NCBI GenBank assembly: GCA_945878705.1
Contig: CAMCUE010000070.1
Location: forward strand, 1-6,362
Direction of reading: 5' to 3'
Source of the DNA: Ferrithrix thermotolerans DSM 19514
GTDB taxonomy: Bacteria > Actinomycetota > Acidimicrobiia > Acidimicrobiales > Ilumatobacteraceae
DNA: 6,362 nt
This document shows, in pieces, positions 1 to 5,943 of this stretch. Position 1 is the stretch's first letter. Each line of letters begins with the position of its first letter. The notes under the pieces were generated by a model, which searched no databases, was not told where the DNA came from, and saw only the letters and a program-made list of their open reading frames with translations. The position numbers and the translations under genes were made by a program.

Positions 1-825
1 CAAATACAACCAATTGTTGATGCTCTCGTGGCAAGCGACATCCCGGTTCGCACAACTCGCCCCGCTCCAGAACTCACTTCGGCAATTAGCGATGCGGCCC
101 AGTGCACGAACCGAAATAGTTTGGCAACTTGGGCAACGGATGTTTTCACTGAATCTTCTTCGGAGATTCAGCGCTGGGTTGCCGAACAATTGCAACTGTT
201 TCTAAAACTTGAACATCCTGGATCGATTGATGGTCGAACATTTGCTTCGTGGATGCGAACCAATCCGTCAGATCAATTGAAATCTAACGGAGTAGAAGTT
301 CTTACATTTCACACGGCCAAAGGTCGCGAGTGGGATTGTGTTGTTGTTGCTGGCGCCGAAACAGGCCTACTGCCCCACGCGTCAGCAATTACCCAAGATC
401 AACGAGATGAAGAAATTCGTTTGACATATGTCGCGTTGACCCGTGCATCGCAACAACTTTTTATAACTTGGAGTGAAACCCGCAAAGGCCGAATCACTGG
501 TCATAGCGAATTGATTTCTGAGATCGCAGAGGCATCGCTTTTACAAAATGAAATAAAAGCATTCAAACAAAATCAAACCGCAATTAAACATCCTCGTATA
601 AAAGCGATATCACTTAAGGATCAACTAATTGACTGGCGCAGTCGTCGCGCACGAGTAATTAGGCAACCACCAAATGCAGTGTTAGATGATCAAGAATTAT
701 CGTTAATTGCAAAGCAGAAGCCCAAGAGCATCGAAGATCTCGGCAAGATCGTCGGACAAATTACGGCAAGACAAATCGGCCCCGATCTGCTTTCGCTAAT
801 CAACAAGGCTGATGCATCTGTCTAG
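1..825 (+). CDS. uvrD2: UvrD2-like superfamily I DNA helicase, C-terminal part with HRDC domain (5' end outside window)
   Basis: The reading frame is open from base 1, so the gene starts upstream of the window; 274 residues are visible before the TAG at 823-825. Seen: helicase motif V with FHTAKGREWD (about visible residues 103-112) and motif VI with RLTYVALTRAS (about 140-150), the usual RecA-like 2A signatures of UvrD/PcrA ATPases that translocate 3' to 5' on single-stranded DNA. Residues about 205-268 read as an HRDC domain (WRSRRAR, then a D-x-x-L-x-x-I-A stretch and a K-P-K-S-I-E-D-L turn). A UvrD motor plus HRDC tail is the actinobacterial UvrD2 arrangement, linked to DNA repair and replication. 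Odd: there is no cysteine between motif VI and HRDC, so the CxxC-CxxC module of mycobacterial UvrD2 is absent. The GTG at base 28 is internal, not the start. Walker A and the other N-terminal motifs are not visible. Confidence 0.9.
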   Translation, partial: QIQPIVDALVASDIPVRTTRPAPELTSAISDAAQCTNRNSLATWATDVFTESSSEIQRWVAEQLQLFLKLEHPGSIDGRTFASWMRTNPSDQLKSNGVEVLTFHTAKGREWDCVVVAGAETGLLPHASAITQDQRDEEIRLTYVALTRASQQLFITWSETRKGRITGHSELISEIAEASLLQNEIKAFKQNQTAIKHPRIKAISLKDQLIDWRSRRARVIRQPPNAVLDDQELSLIAKQKPKSIEDLGKIVGQITARQIGPDLLSLINKADASV

Positions 826-854
826 ATAGATAGATAGCTAGCTAGTTAGCTAAC
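823..854. repeat. TAGN tetranucleotide repeat shared by two convergent stop codons
   Basis: Eight consecutive four-base units occur here: TAGA three times, TAGC twice, TAGT, TAGC, then TAAC. The helicase stop TAG is the first unit (823-825), and the minus-strand thioesterase stop TAG is at 852-850. Because a period of four shifts frame at each unit, stop codons occur in every frame on the plus strand and repeatedly on the minus strand. The right end contains a perfect 12-base palindrome (844-855, AGTTAGCTAACT), and 835-844 is another short palindrome. The structure is AT-rich and has no U-tract, so it does not look like a classical intrinsic terminator. Confidence 0.8.
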
Positions 855-1563
855 TGTTCTGTTGCGCCTGACGAATTTCTACTAAACGCGAAAAAACTTC
901 TGGGCGCATTGACACAAAAAGCCCTTTAGCTTCTGCACACAGTGTCTCGCCGTGATGCAAAGTCCCAGCAACGCTGATCTTGCGACCGTCAATCGACACA
1001 ACTCGACCTCGGAAGATGACAGGTTGTTTGAGAGGTGTTGGTGCACGATAGTCAACCGTCAAATTCACTGTCATCCCTGGGTTGCCGCTAAGAGATTGAG
1101 CCATACCCAGCACTTCGTCAAAATATGCGGCGATGAAGCCTCCATGAACACAGCCTGGTGGCCCTTCATACGCAGCCGGAAACGTCGCGTGACCGACCAC
1201 AGTCGACTCGGTACCTCCGTCACCATCAATCTCCATGAGCATCGGCACCGAAAGCGGATTAATCCCACCAATGATTGGACTGCGATCTAAAAAACTATTC
1301 AACGGCGCCAACGAACCTTCAGATGGGCCCTCATAGTCATGACTATGCGAACGAGATTTAAGCAACGCAACTGCTTGATTGATAATCGCCTGTGTGCGCT
1401 CAAGTTCTTCAACTGGGGCTGAAGTTGCTATCAACTGATCAATCACCGTTCGCACCTCTTGTGCAATTTCGATTCGCCGCTTATCGTTTTCTGATCGTTC
1501 TTCCGTGCGTATATGAAAACCCTTAAATGGATTTGGCAGATTCGCAGGATCAGGAGTTGACAT
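850..1563 (-). CDS. PaaI/THEM4-like hotdog-fold acyl-CoA thioesterase
   Basis: This 237-residue protein probably hydrolyses acyl-CoA thioesters in the cytosol; its substrate is not readable from sequence. The hotdog core spans about residues 88-225. It has a RSPIIGGINPLSVP segment (94-107), the family motif VHGGFIAAYFDE (139-150) with the H140-G141-G142 turn, and D149 nine residues after the histidine, where PaaI-type enzymes carry the catalytic acid. A strand-rich GMTVNLTVDYRAPTPL segment follows, typical of the dimer interface. The N-terminal ~80 residues are an added charged helical region (about 22-70), as in THEM4-like members; simple PaaI proteins are about 140 residues. ATG at 1563 is used, but no good Shine-Dalgarno sequence precedes it. 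It lies 27 bases after the exonuclease III stop on the same strand, so it is probably the last gene of that transcript. Confidence 0.85.
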   Translation of the reverse strand: MSTPDPANLPNPFKGFHIRTEERSENDKRRIEIAQEVRTVIDQLIATSAPVEELERTQAIINQAVALLKSRSHSHDYEGPSEGSLAPLNSFLDRSPIIGGINPLSVPMLMEIDGDGGTESTVVGHATFPAAYEGPPGCVHGGFIAAYFDEVLGMAQSLSGNPGMTVNLTVDYRAPTPLKQPVIFRGRVVSIDGRKISVAGTLHHGETLCAEAKGLFVSMRPEVFSRLVEIRQAQQNS

Positions 1564-1580
1564 ATTTTTTGCTATCAGAT

Positions 1581-1600
1581 CTATTTCTTGCTATTTCTTT
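1581..1600 (-). repeat. 10-base tandem duplication over the xthA stop codon
   Basis: CTATTTCTTG is followed directly by CTATTTCTTT (nine of ten bases identical). On the minus strand the first copy met by the ribosome contains the xthA TAG stop (1593-1591) and the second repeats it out of frame. It occupies part of the short gap before the thioesterase gene and looks like simple replication slippage with no evident function. Confidence 0.6.
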
Positions 1601-2367
1601 TCGACCGTGATCATCACTGGCACATGGTCACTCGGCTTTTCACCTTTACGAGCGTTGCGGTCAATCTCTGAAGACTTAACACGTTTGGCTAAAGATTTCG
1701 TCGCCAACAAAAAGTCAATCCTCATACCTTCGCCTTTATGAAAACTACCGTTGCGATAATCCCACCAAGAGAAAACTTTGGGTTCCGGGTGCATGTCCCG
1801 ATAAACATCTGTTAATCCCCATTCGCATAGCGAAGTAAACGCTTTGCGTTCTGGCGCACTGACATGAGTTGCGCCTTCAAATTTGGTGATATCCCAAACG
1901 TCATCATCTGTTGGTGCGATATTGAAGTCGCCTCCGATCACTAAATCTTCACTCGGGTTGGCGATTATTGTCGCATGTTGCTTCAACTTCTTCATCCACT
2001 CAAGTTTGTAGGTGTAGTGATCATTATCTAGAGCCCTGCCGTTTGGTACATAGACGCTGACAACTTTGACTCCGTCGCAGGTCGCCGAAATAATTCGCGC
2101 CTCGCTGTCTGGCTCAATCGTTGGCGCAAAGTTTGGTATTACATTTTCTAAACCAACGCGCGAAATAATCGCCACGCCATTCCACTGACCTTGACCAAAA
2201 TGAGCAGACTCGTAGCCAAGTTCAGAAAACACTGCAGTTGGAAAAACTTCATTTTTCATTTTTGTTTCCTGCATGCACAACACATCGGGCTTATTTTCAC
2301 TTACCCATTGGGTCACGCGCTCAAGGCGGGCTTTTAACGAATTGACGTTCCATGTGGCGATCAGCAC
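1591..2367 (-). CDS. xthA: Exodeoxyribonuclease III / AP endonuclease
   Basis: This 258-residue enzyme belongs to the exonuclease III branch of the endonuclease/exonuclease/phosphatase fold. It cleaves at abasic sites in base excision repair and removes nucleotides or blocking groups from 3' ends, using Mg2+. The whole catalytic set is visible: N7 (TWNVNSLKAR), E34 (MQETK), Y106 (YVPNG), D147 and N149 (GGDFNIAP), the RIDFLL segment (216-221) and the final D247-H248 (SDHVPV). Length is normal for the family. The start is GTG at 2367; an in-frame TAG lies five codons upstream, and the nearby ATG is out of frame, so the GTG is well fixed. A weak GGTGAT-like ribosome binding site precedes it. It lies 55 bases after the NYN gene on the same strand and 27 bases before the thioesterase gene. 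Confidence 0.96.
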   Translation of the reverse strand: MLIATWNVNSLKARLERVTQWVSENKPDVLCMQETKMKNEVFPTAVFSELGYESAHFGQGQWNGVAIISRVGLENVIPNFAPTIEPDSEARIISATCDGVKVVSVYVPNGRALDNDHYTYKLEWMKKLKQHATIIANPSEDLVIGGDFNIAPTDDDVWDITKFEGATHVSAPERKAFTSLCEWGLTDVYRDMHPEPKVFSWWDYRNGSFHKGEGMRIDFLLATKSLAKRVKSSEIDRNARKGEKPSDHVPVMITVEKK

Positions 2368-2422
2368 GCCATCACCGTACTAAAAATCACGCGACTGTTA
2401 CTTGTTCTGAGATTTTCTATTT

Positions 2423-3457
2423 TTAGCGTTTTTTGTGTGGCGCTTTCTTCTGGACTACTTTTGGCTTTTGGCGCCGACGCTTGGCTTTTTTGATTTGCGC
2501 GATTCGAGTTGTCGCCGTTCGGATCGGACCAACGGTTTTTTGCGTCGGTACACGGGCAACAGTTCGCTGAGTAGTTACTGGCTCTATGCCAGACACGGCA
2601 AGTTCAACACTTCGTCTTGACGGTGTGTATCCAACAATCACAAGATTCAGCGAAGCCCCGAGCTTGACATGTTCGCGAGCACTTCGCGGAACTGGGTTGG
2701 CCATCAGTCGCATTGGCAAATAACCCAGAACTTCGCCAACTTTCACATAAACACCATGAGATGCATAACTCTCAACAATGCCCTTAAGTTTTGAACCCAC
2801 CGGATTTTTCTCAACAAAATTCAAAAATGCAGTGATCTCGTTTAGTTTTGGAGTCGGCTTTGCATTAGAAGTCGGCTTATTGCTTTGCGCGACTGGCTTT
2901 GGTGAGTTTGCTGAAACTCTTGCTGTTGGTGGTGGACTTTTCGGTACCGGCATCGGCCGCGACGGCGCACGAATAGCTTTCGCTCGTCGCAGAGTTGCAG
3001 CACTTTCTCGACCAGATTGTTTGCGCACCGGAAGTCGCTGAATGAATACCCAACCAACATTTGGCACCGGTTTGCCACCGATCAATCGACCTTCATCAAA
3101 AAGCCACTTATATTGGTCGTGAAATTCTTGATAACTGTCATTTGACAAAACACTTGCCTTGACTTTGTCTGCAATTGTCAACACAAATCCATCACCACGA
3201 CCAACAGCACCCGCAGGGGGCGCAACGAGTTCATTGTTGTTAATTGCGGCATCAAATTCTGCTCGTTCTTTTCGATCAACCCGATGACCAAATGTTGCAT
3301 CAACTACGACTGTTATTTTCGTGTCTGGAAACTCATTCATAAACGATAGCACTGCCTCGTTAAGTTGCTTCAGGCTTGGTTCTGTTCGACCTTCGGTCGC
3401 TAGATTCGAACCGTCAACTACAACATGAGTGAACGGTTTAACCACACACCCATTCAA
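2423..3457 (-). CDS. NYN (Zc3h12a-like PIN-fold) ribonuclease fused to S1-like RNA-binding domain and basic tail
   Basis: A predicted RNA-cleaving protein of up to 344 residues. Residues about 10-145 form an NYN/Zc3h12a-like PIN domain: VVVDGSN (12-18), VVVDAT (D53), GRGDGF (D89), VLSNDSY (D107) and the highly typical WLFDEGRLIG plus GWVFIQR segments. D15, D53, D89 and D107 would form the metal-binding acidic site. Residues 146-205 are a Pro/Ala/Lys/Ser-rich linker. Residues about 219-290 look like an S1-type RNA-binding barrel (GSKLKGIVESYASHGVYVKV, then GYLP). The last ~50 residues are very basic (KKAKRRRQKPK) and should bind nucleic acid. Start: an in-frame TGA lies two codons upstream, so initiation is at TTG 3457 or GTG 3445; both are non-ATG with weak ribosome binding sites. 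The RNA target is unknown. Confidence 0.83.
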   Translation of the reverse strand: MNGCVVKPFTHVVVDGSNLATEGRTEPSLKQLNEAVLSFMNEFPDTKITVVVDATFGHRVDRKERAEFDAAINNNELVAPPAGAVGRGDGFVLTIADKVKASVLSNDSYQEFHDQYKWLFDEGRLIGGKPVPNVGWVFIQRLPVRKQSGRESAATLRRAKAIRAPSRPMPVPKSPPPTARVSANSPKPVAQSNKPTSNAKPTPKLNEITAFLNFVEKNPVGSKLKGIVESYASHGVYVKVGEVLGYLPMRLMANPVPRSAREHVKLGASLNLVIVGYTPSRRSVELAVSGIEPVTTQRTVARVPTQKTVGPIRTATTRIAQIKKAKRRRQKPKVVQKKAPHKKR

Positions 3458-3470
3458 CCACGCTCAGCAC

Positions 3471-3494
3471 GCCAGTAATACAAAGTATTCTGGC
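3471..3494 (-). other. Stem-loop between the DUF3500 stop and the NYN RNase start
   Basis: GCCAG-T-AATAC, loop AAA, then GTATT-CTGGC: ten base pairs with one bulged base and a three-base loop. On the minus-strand transcript it begins one base after the DUF3500 TGA (3498-3496) and ends 13 bases before the TTG start candidate of the NYN gene. No U-tract follows, so it is not a canonical intrinsic terminator. It could slow 3' decay, be a processing site, or tune translation of the RNase gene. Confidence 0.6.
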
Positions 3495-3495
3495 A

Positions 3496-4599
3496 TCAAT
3501 GTTCATGCGTGTAATGGTTTGCTAGCACGTCTCCACCAAAATCGTTTTCTAAATCGCGCCACACCGTATGGATGTGATTTGTTCCTCGTTGAGTATTGTC
3601 ATATTCAACAAACAATCTTGTGCCTTGTACTCGGTAATAGTGAGGTTCACTTTTTTCTATTCCACCGGCCCAGAGAAAAGAAAGTTCTTGAATCTTGTCA
3701 TCACTAAGTTTTGCCCACTCACGGTCGGCAACATCATCTGAAATTCGATTGATATAAACCTTCAACAATTCTTTTAGATCGCCACGTTGCGAAATACTCA
3801 AATGGCTGGCCGATAAACCCTTCGGAACCCGCGAAAACGAAAGACTACGAAGATCTTCAGCCGTAATTGATAATTCGGCATCCGCACGCATCTGAATCGT
3901 TTGCATCGCATCACCTAAGGCCCCATCAAACTGTTTTCGCCATATATCCGACATTGGAAGTGCGGTGTCTCCTTCGGTCAATGCACTTCGATTCGCACCA
4001 ACAATGTCGGTGGGTGGAACCTTGTTTACCACTGCGGTAAGACGCTGTTCGAGTGTTAGCGAATGTATGAATTCTCTTGCCAAGTCCTCTGCTGCCGCCA
4101 ACGGCCTCAACAAATGGGGTCCAAGTAATCGCGAATTCGCTGGGTCGGCGCCAAGAAAGCATGGAGTGGTTGAAATTATTTCGCCAGCACTCAATGTGAA
4201 GTTCAGTGACACATGATGTCCACCAAATCGCCACGACCAAATGCCATCATCAACAGGCTTTCCAAAGAAAGAGATCCAATACAACAGCGGATCTCTTCCT
4301 CGCTCTCGTTCAAATTCGGCGATGAACCCCTCTAGTCGGTCAAGAATATTTTCTAAACCCATGATCGTCGAGACTGTTACATACCCACCCTCTGACAACG
4401 CCGTGGCCAATAACTTGTGAACCATTCGATGCTGACTTGATGCCATCTCAGCGAGAGGCAACCCACCATGATTAGTCGGTGTATAAAACCATTTTTTGCG
4501 CTCATTCAAATCAGCGAAGTCAAACAATCCTCGAGTTCGCTGCGCGTCATCAAAACTATTAAATAGTTCTTGGGCCGCATTAATCATGCTTCTTGACAT
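3496..4599 (-). CDS. DUF3500 family protein
   Basis: A 367-residue protein recognised as DUF3500, a family without an established function to my knowledge. Conserved-looking blocks in order: W37-F-Y-T-P near the N terminus with GGLPLAEM (45-52), RDPLLYW and FFGKP (102-115), W-S-W-R-F-GGHHVSLNFT (121-135, two adjacent histidines), FLGADP, then EYDNTQ (332-337), NHIHTVWRD (341-349) and DFGGD-x4-HY at the C terminus. The clustered His, Asp and Glu residues suggest a metal or catalytic site; this is inference. No signal peptide or membrane segment is seen. The frame extends upstream to an ATG at 4635 inside the monooxygenase gene, but ATG 4599 has the Shine-Dalgarno AAAGGA six bases ahead and is preferred. 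It sits 10 bases after the monooxygenase stop, implying coupled expression. Confidence 0.85.
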   Translation of the reverse strand: MSRSMINAAQELFNSFDDAQRTRGLFDFADLNERKKWFYTPTNHGGLPLAEMASSQHRMVHKLLATALSEGGYVTVSTIMGLENILDRLEGFIAEFERERGRDPLLYWISFFGKPVDDGIWSWRFGGHHVSLNFTLSAGEIISTTPCFLGADPANSRLLGPHLLRPLAAAEDLAREFIHSLTLEQRLTAVVNKVPPTDIVGANRSALTEGDTALPMSDIWRKQFDGALGDAMQTIQMRADAELSITAEDLRSLSFSRVPKGLSASHLSISQRGDLKELLKVYINRISDDVADREWAKLSDDKIQELSFLWAGGIEKSEPHYYRVQGTRLFVEYDNTQRGTNHIHTVWRDLENDFGGDVLANHYTHEH

Positions 4600-4605
4600 T
4601 GTTAA

Positions 4606-4611
4606 TCCTTT
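4606..4611 (-). promoter_or_regulatory. Ribosome binding site that fixes the DUF3500 start
   Basis: AAAGGA on the minus strand, six bases before ATG 4599. Its first two bases are also the last two of the monooxygenase TAA stop (4612-4610). This favours the 4599 start over the in-frame ATG at 4635 and suggests translational coupling of the two genes. Confidence 0.75.
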
Positions 4612-5782
4612 AGTTGCCCGGTTGATGTAATCCAAAAATAACTTCTGGGTCCCGTGAATCCCATGTGTTCAAAAACTGCGACTTTGAACCCACCCGCCGT
4701 GTTCGTTCTAAAAGATTTTTCGCAACAGCGAGTTGTGAAAATTGCCAAGCATCAAGTGCATCATCCAGCGCCTCGTGTTTTTCTAGTGCCTCGGCAAGAG
4801 CCCAGCCGTCGGCTGCGGCCTTGGCTGTACCAGCAGCGGCATGAGGGCGCGCGACAATCCCCGCATCGCCAATTAAACATATTCGCCCAAAAGCCATCTG
4901 ATCGATGTCGACATCGTAAATAACCTGAACAAAAGGTTCGATTGTGGCAACCACAAGATCGCTAAGTAACTTAGGCAGACAATTAAGCGCCATTGACTTC
5001 ACATGCTCAACATTCTGCTCACTGACGAATCCTGGCGGAATTGAAACTTCTCGTAGCAAACCATTTTTGTCGGTCATCAGAAAATTAAATTCTTTACCAC
5101 TTGGATAGTTGCAATACCAGACAAAATTAATTAGTCGATCACCAGGCGTAACGCGACCTTCGTGATCAGGAATCGGATAAACCAAAATGTGAGAACCTGG
5201 ATACACAAAATAAGTAATTGCGTCGCCTAAGCGTTCAATTAACTCACTAGATAATTTTGACTCTGGAACCATCCCTCGCCAGGCAACATAACCCGCATAT
5301 GCCGACTTGCTTGTCGGCACCAACCTGTCACGCAACAATGAACCGATACCGTCGGCGCCGACCAGAAGATCAGCGGTTATCGACTGACCATTCTTTAACG
5401 AAATCGAGACGTTTTCAGAAGACTGTGAAAAATCAACTACCTCAGAATCCAAGTGATATTCGGTTGTCCCAAAGTGATCAAGCGTTGACGCATATACGGT
5501 ATTCCAAGAACTGAAGCGGTATTGATGTTTGGCATCGTAAACCAATTTGCTTTCTTTATCTAGATAACGAATGTGTTCAGTCTTGACCGATATTTTGTCT
5601 ATATCTATTGCAGCACGAGTTTGTAGGTAGCGATAACTCGCTGGCAGAAAACCGATACCAGCTCCGCGTTGCTCAAGGCGAATTGCAGATCGCTCGTATA
5701 CCGATACTTGATGTCCCGCATCACGCAACAAGCAAGCGGCCGTTAAACCACCGATCGATCCACCGACGATTGAAACCTTCAT
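4610..5782 (-). CDS. FAD-dependent aromatic-ring monooxygenase, 2,6-dihydroxypyridine hydroxylase-like
   Basis: A 390-residue class A flavoprotein hydroxylase, expected to use NAD(P)H and O2 to hydroxylate an aromatic or heteroaromatic ring in the cytosol. Seen: the dinucleotide-binding start VSIVGGSIGGL with GGSIGG (7-12) and acidic E30; GADG (142-145, the DG motif); and LIGDAG with G305-D306 followed by RPHAAAGTAKAAADGWALAE, which binds FAD. From memory of Arthrobacter DhpH, shared stretches include the RPHAAAG segment, AGYV-WRG (163-170), YPIP (202-205), F-x-W-Y-x-N (220-225) and a C terminus around FGL. That makes DhpH-like a better label than a generic UbiH or salicylate hydroxylase, but the substrate is unproven. 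Start ATG 5782 has a short AGG upstream, and its N terminus fits the family exactly. It is the first gene of the minus-strand run and divergent from the PPOX gene. Confidence 0.9.
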   Translation of the reverse strand: MKVSIVGGSIGGLTAACLLRDAGHQVSVYERSAIRLEQRGAGIGFLPASYRYLQTRAAIDIDKISVKTEHIRYLDKESKLVYDAKHQYRFSSWNTVYASTLDHFGTTEYHLDSEVVDFSQSSENVSISLKNGQSITADLLVGADGIGSLLRDRLVPTSKSAYAGYVAWRGMVPESKLSSELIERLGDAITYFVYPGSHILVYPIPDHEGRVTPGDRLINFVWYCNYPSGKEFNFLMTDKNGLLREVSIPPGFVSEQNVEHVKSMALNCLPKLLSDLVVATIEPFVQVIYDVDIDQMAFGRICLIGDAGIVARPHAAAGTAKAAADGWALAEALEKHEALDDALDAWQFSQLAVAKNLLERTRRVGSKSQFLNTWDSRDPEVIFGLHQPGN

Positions 5783-5848
5783 TGGCCTAATACGAACCTT
5801 TAAACAATAGAAACTTTCGTGAATATTTAGTTTGAGCCGTCACGTCGG

Positions 5849-5860
5849 TGAGTCTACTCA
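5849..5860. promoter_or_regulatory. Candidate operator palindrome TGAGT-CT-ACTCA
   Basis: Perfect five-base arms around a two-base centre, in the middle of the divergent region between the monooxygenase and PPOX genes. The GTCTAC core fits the general GT-N-AC operator shape of GntR-family regulators. No regulator gene is in the window, so the assignment rests on shape and location only. Confidence 0.35.
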
Positions 5861-5864
5861 TCAC

Positions 5865-5879
5865 AAAATCGCTGATTTT
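5865..5879. promoter_or_regulatory. Second inverted repeat AAAATC-GCT-GATTTT
   Basis: Perfect six-base arms with a three-base spacer, five bases downstream of the TGAGT palindrome and touching the candidate -35 box of the PPOX gene. It could be a regulator site or a small hairpin. AT-rich arms of this length can arise by chance. Confidence 0.3.
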
Positions 5880-5907
5880 TGCAAACTTAAAATTTATGAA
5901 CTAATCT
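5879..5907 (+). promoter_or_regulatory. Candidate promoter for the PPOX flavoprotein gene
   Basis: TTGCAA (5879-5884) is followed after 17 bases by TAATCT (5902-5907), which fits the loose actinobacterial TAnnnT -10 pattern. Transcription would begin near 5914 and leave a ~30-base leader containing the ribosome binding site. An alternative -10, TAAAAT at 5888-5893, has no good -35 partner. I found no comparably clear promoter for the divergent monooxygenase. Confidence 0.4.
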
Positions 5908-5927
5908 TTAAAAATCTTCAACGACTC

Positions 5928-5934
5928 AAAGGAG
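5928..5934 (+). promoter_or_regulatory. Strong ribosome binding site of the PPOX gene
   Basis: AAAGGAG ends nine bases before ATG 5944. It is the best Shine-Dalgarno sequence in the window and supports the start of a gene whose end lies outside it. Confidence 0.8.
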
Positions 5935-5943
5935 AACATTTAT

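Noticed and set aside
823..854. TAGN repeat read as a CRISPR array, attachment site or terminator
   Set aside because: The units are four bases with no spacers, no integrase or tRNA lies nearby, and the hairpins it can form are short and AT-rich.
952..1290. Plus-strand open frame of 112 codons opposite the thioesterase gene
   Set aside because: It is antisense to a clear hotdog-fold coding sequence, and its composition is irregular with no family resemblance.
2778..3041. Plus-strand open frame of 87 codons opposite the NYN gene
   Set aside because: It mirrors the Pro/Ala/Lys-rich linker of the minus-strand gene, has no ribosome binding site and no recognisable domain; its apparent hydrophobicity is a by-product of the linker codons.
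1..3457. Helicase, exonuclease III and NYN nuclease close together, suggesting an antiviral defence island
   Set aside because: The helicase and exonuclease fit housekeeping repair families, the helicase is on the opposite strand, and there is no toxin, methylase, transposase or other defence partner. Proximity is better explained by normal gene order.
3471..3494. Stem-loop read as an intrinsic terminator
   Set aside because: There is no U-tract after the stem on either strand and the stem has only modest GC content, so it is listed as a stem-loop of unknown role.
4600..4635. Longer DUF3500 start at ATG 4635
   Set aside because: It lies inside the end of the monooxygenase gene with no Shine-Dalgarno sequence, whereas ATG 4599 has AAAGGA at good spacing.
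5804..5809. TATTGT on the minus strand as a -10 box for the monooxygenase
   Set aside because: No acceptable -35 box lies 16-19 bases upstream, so the support is too thin to list.
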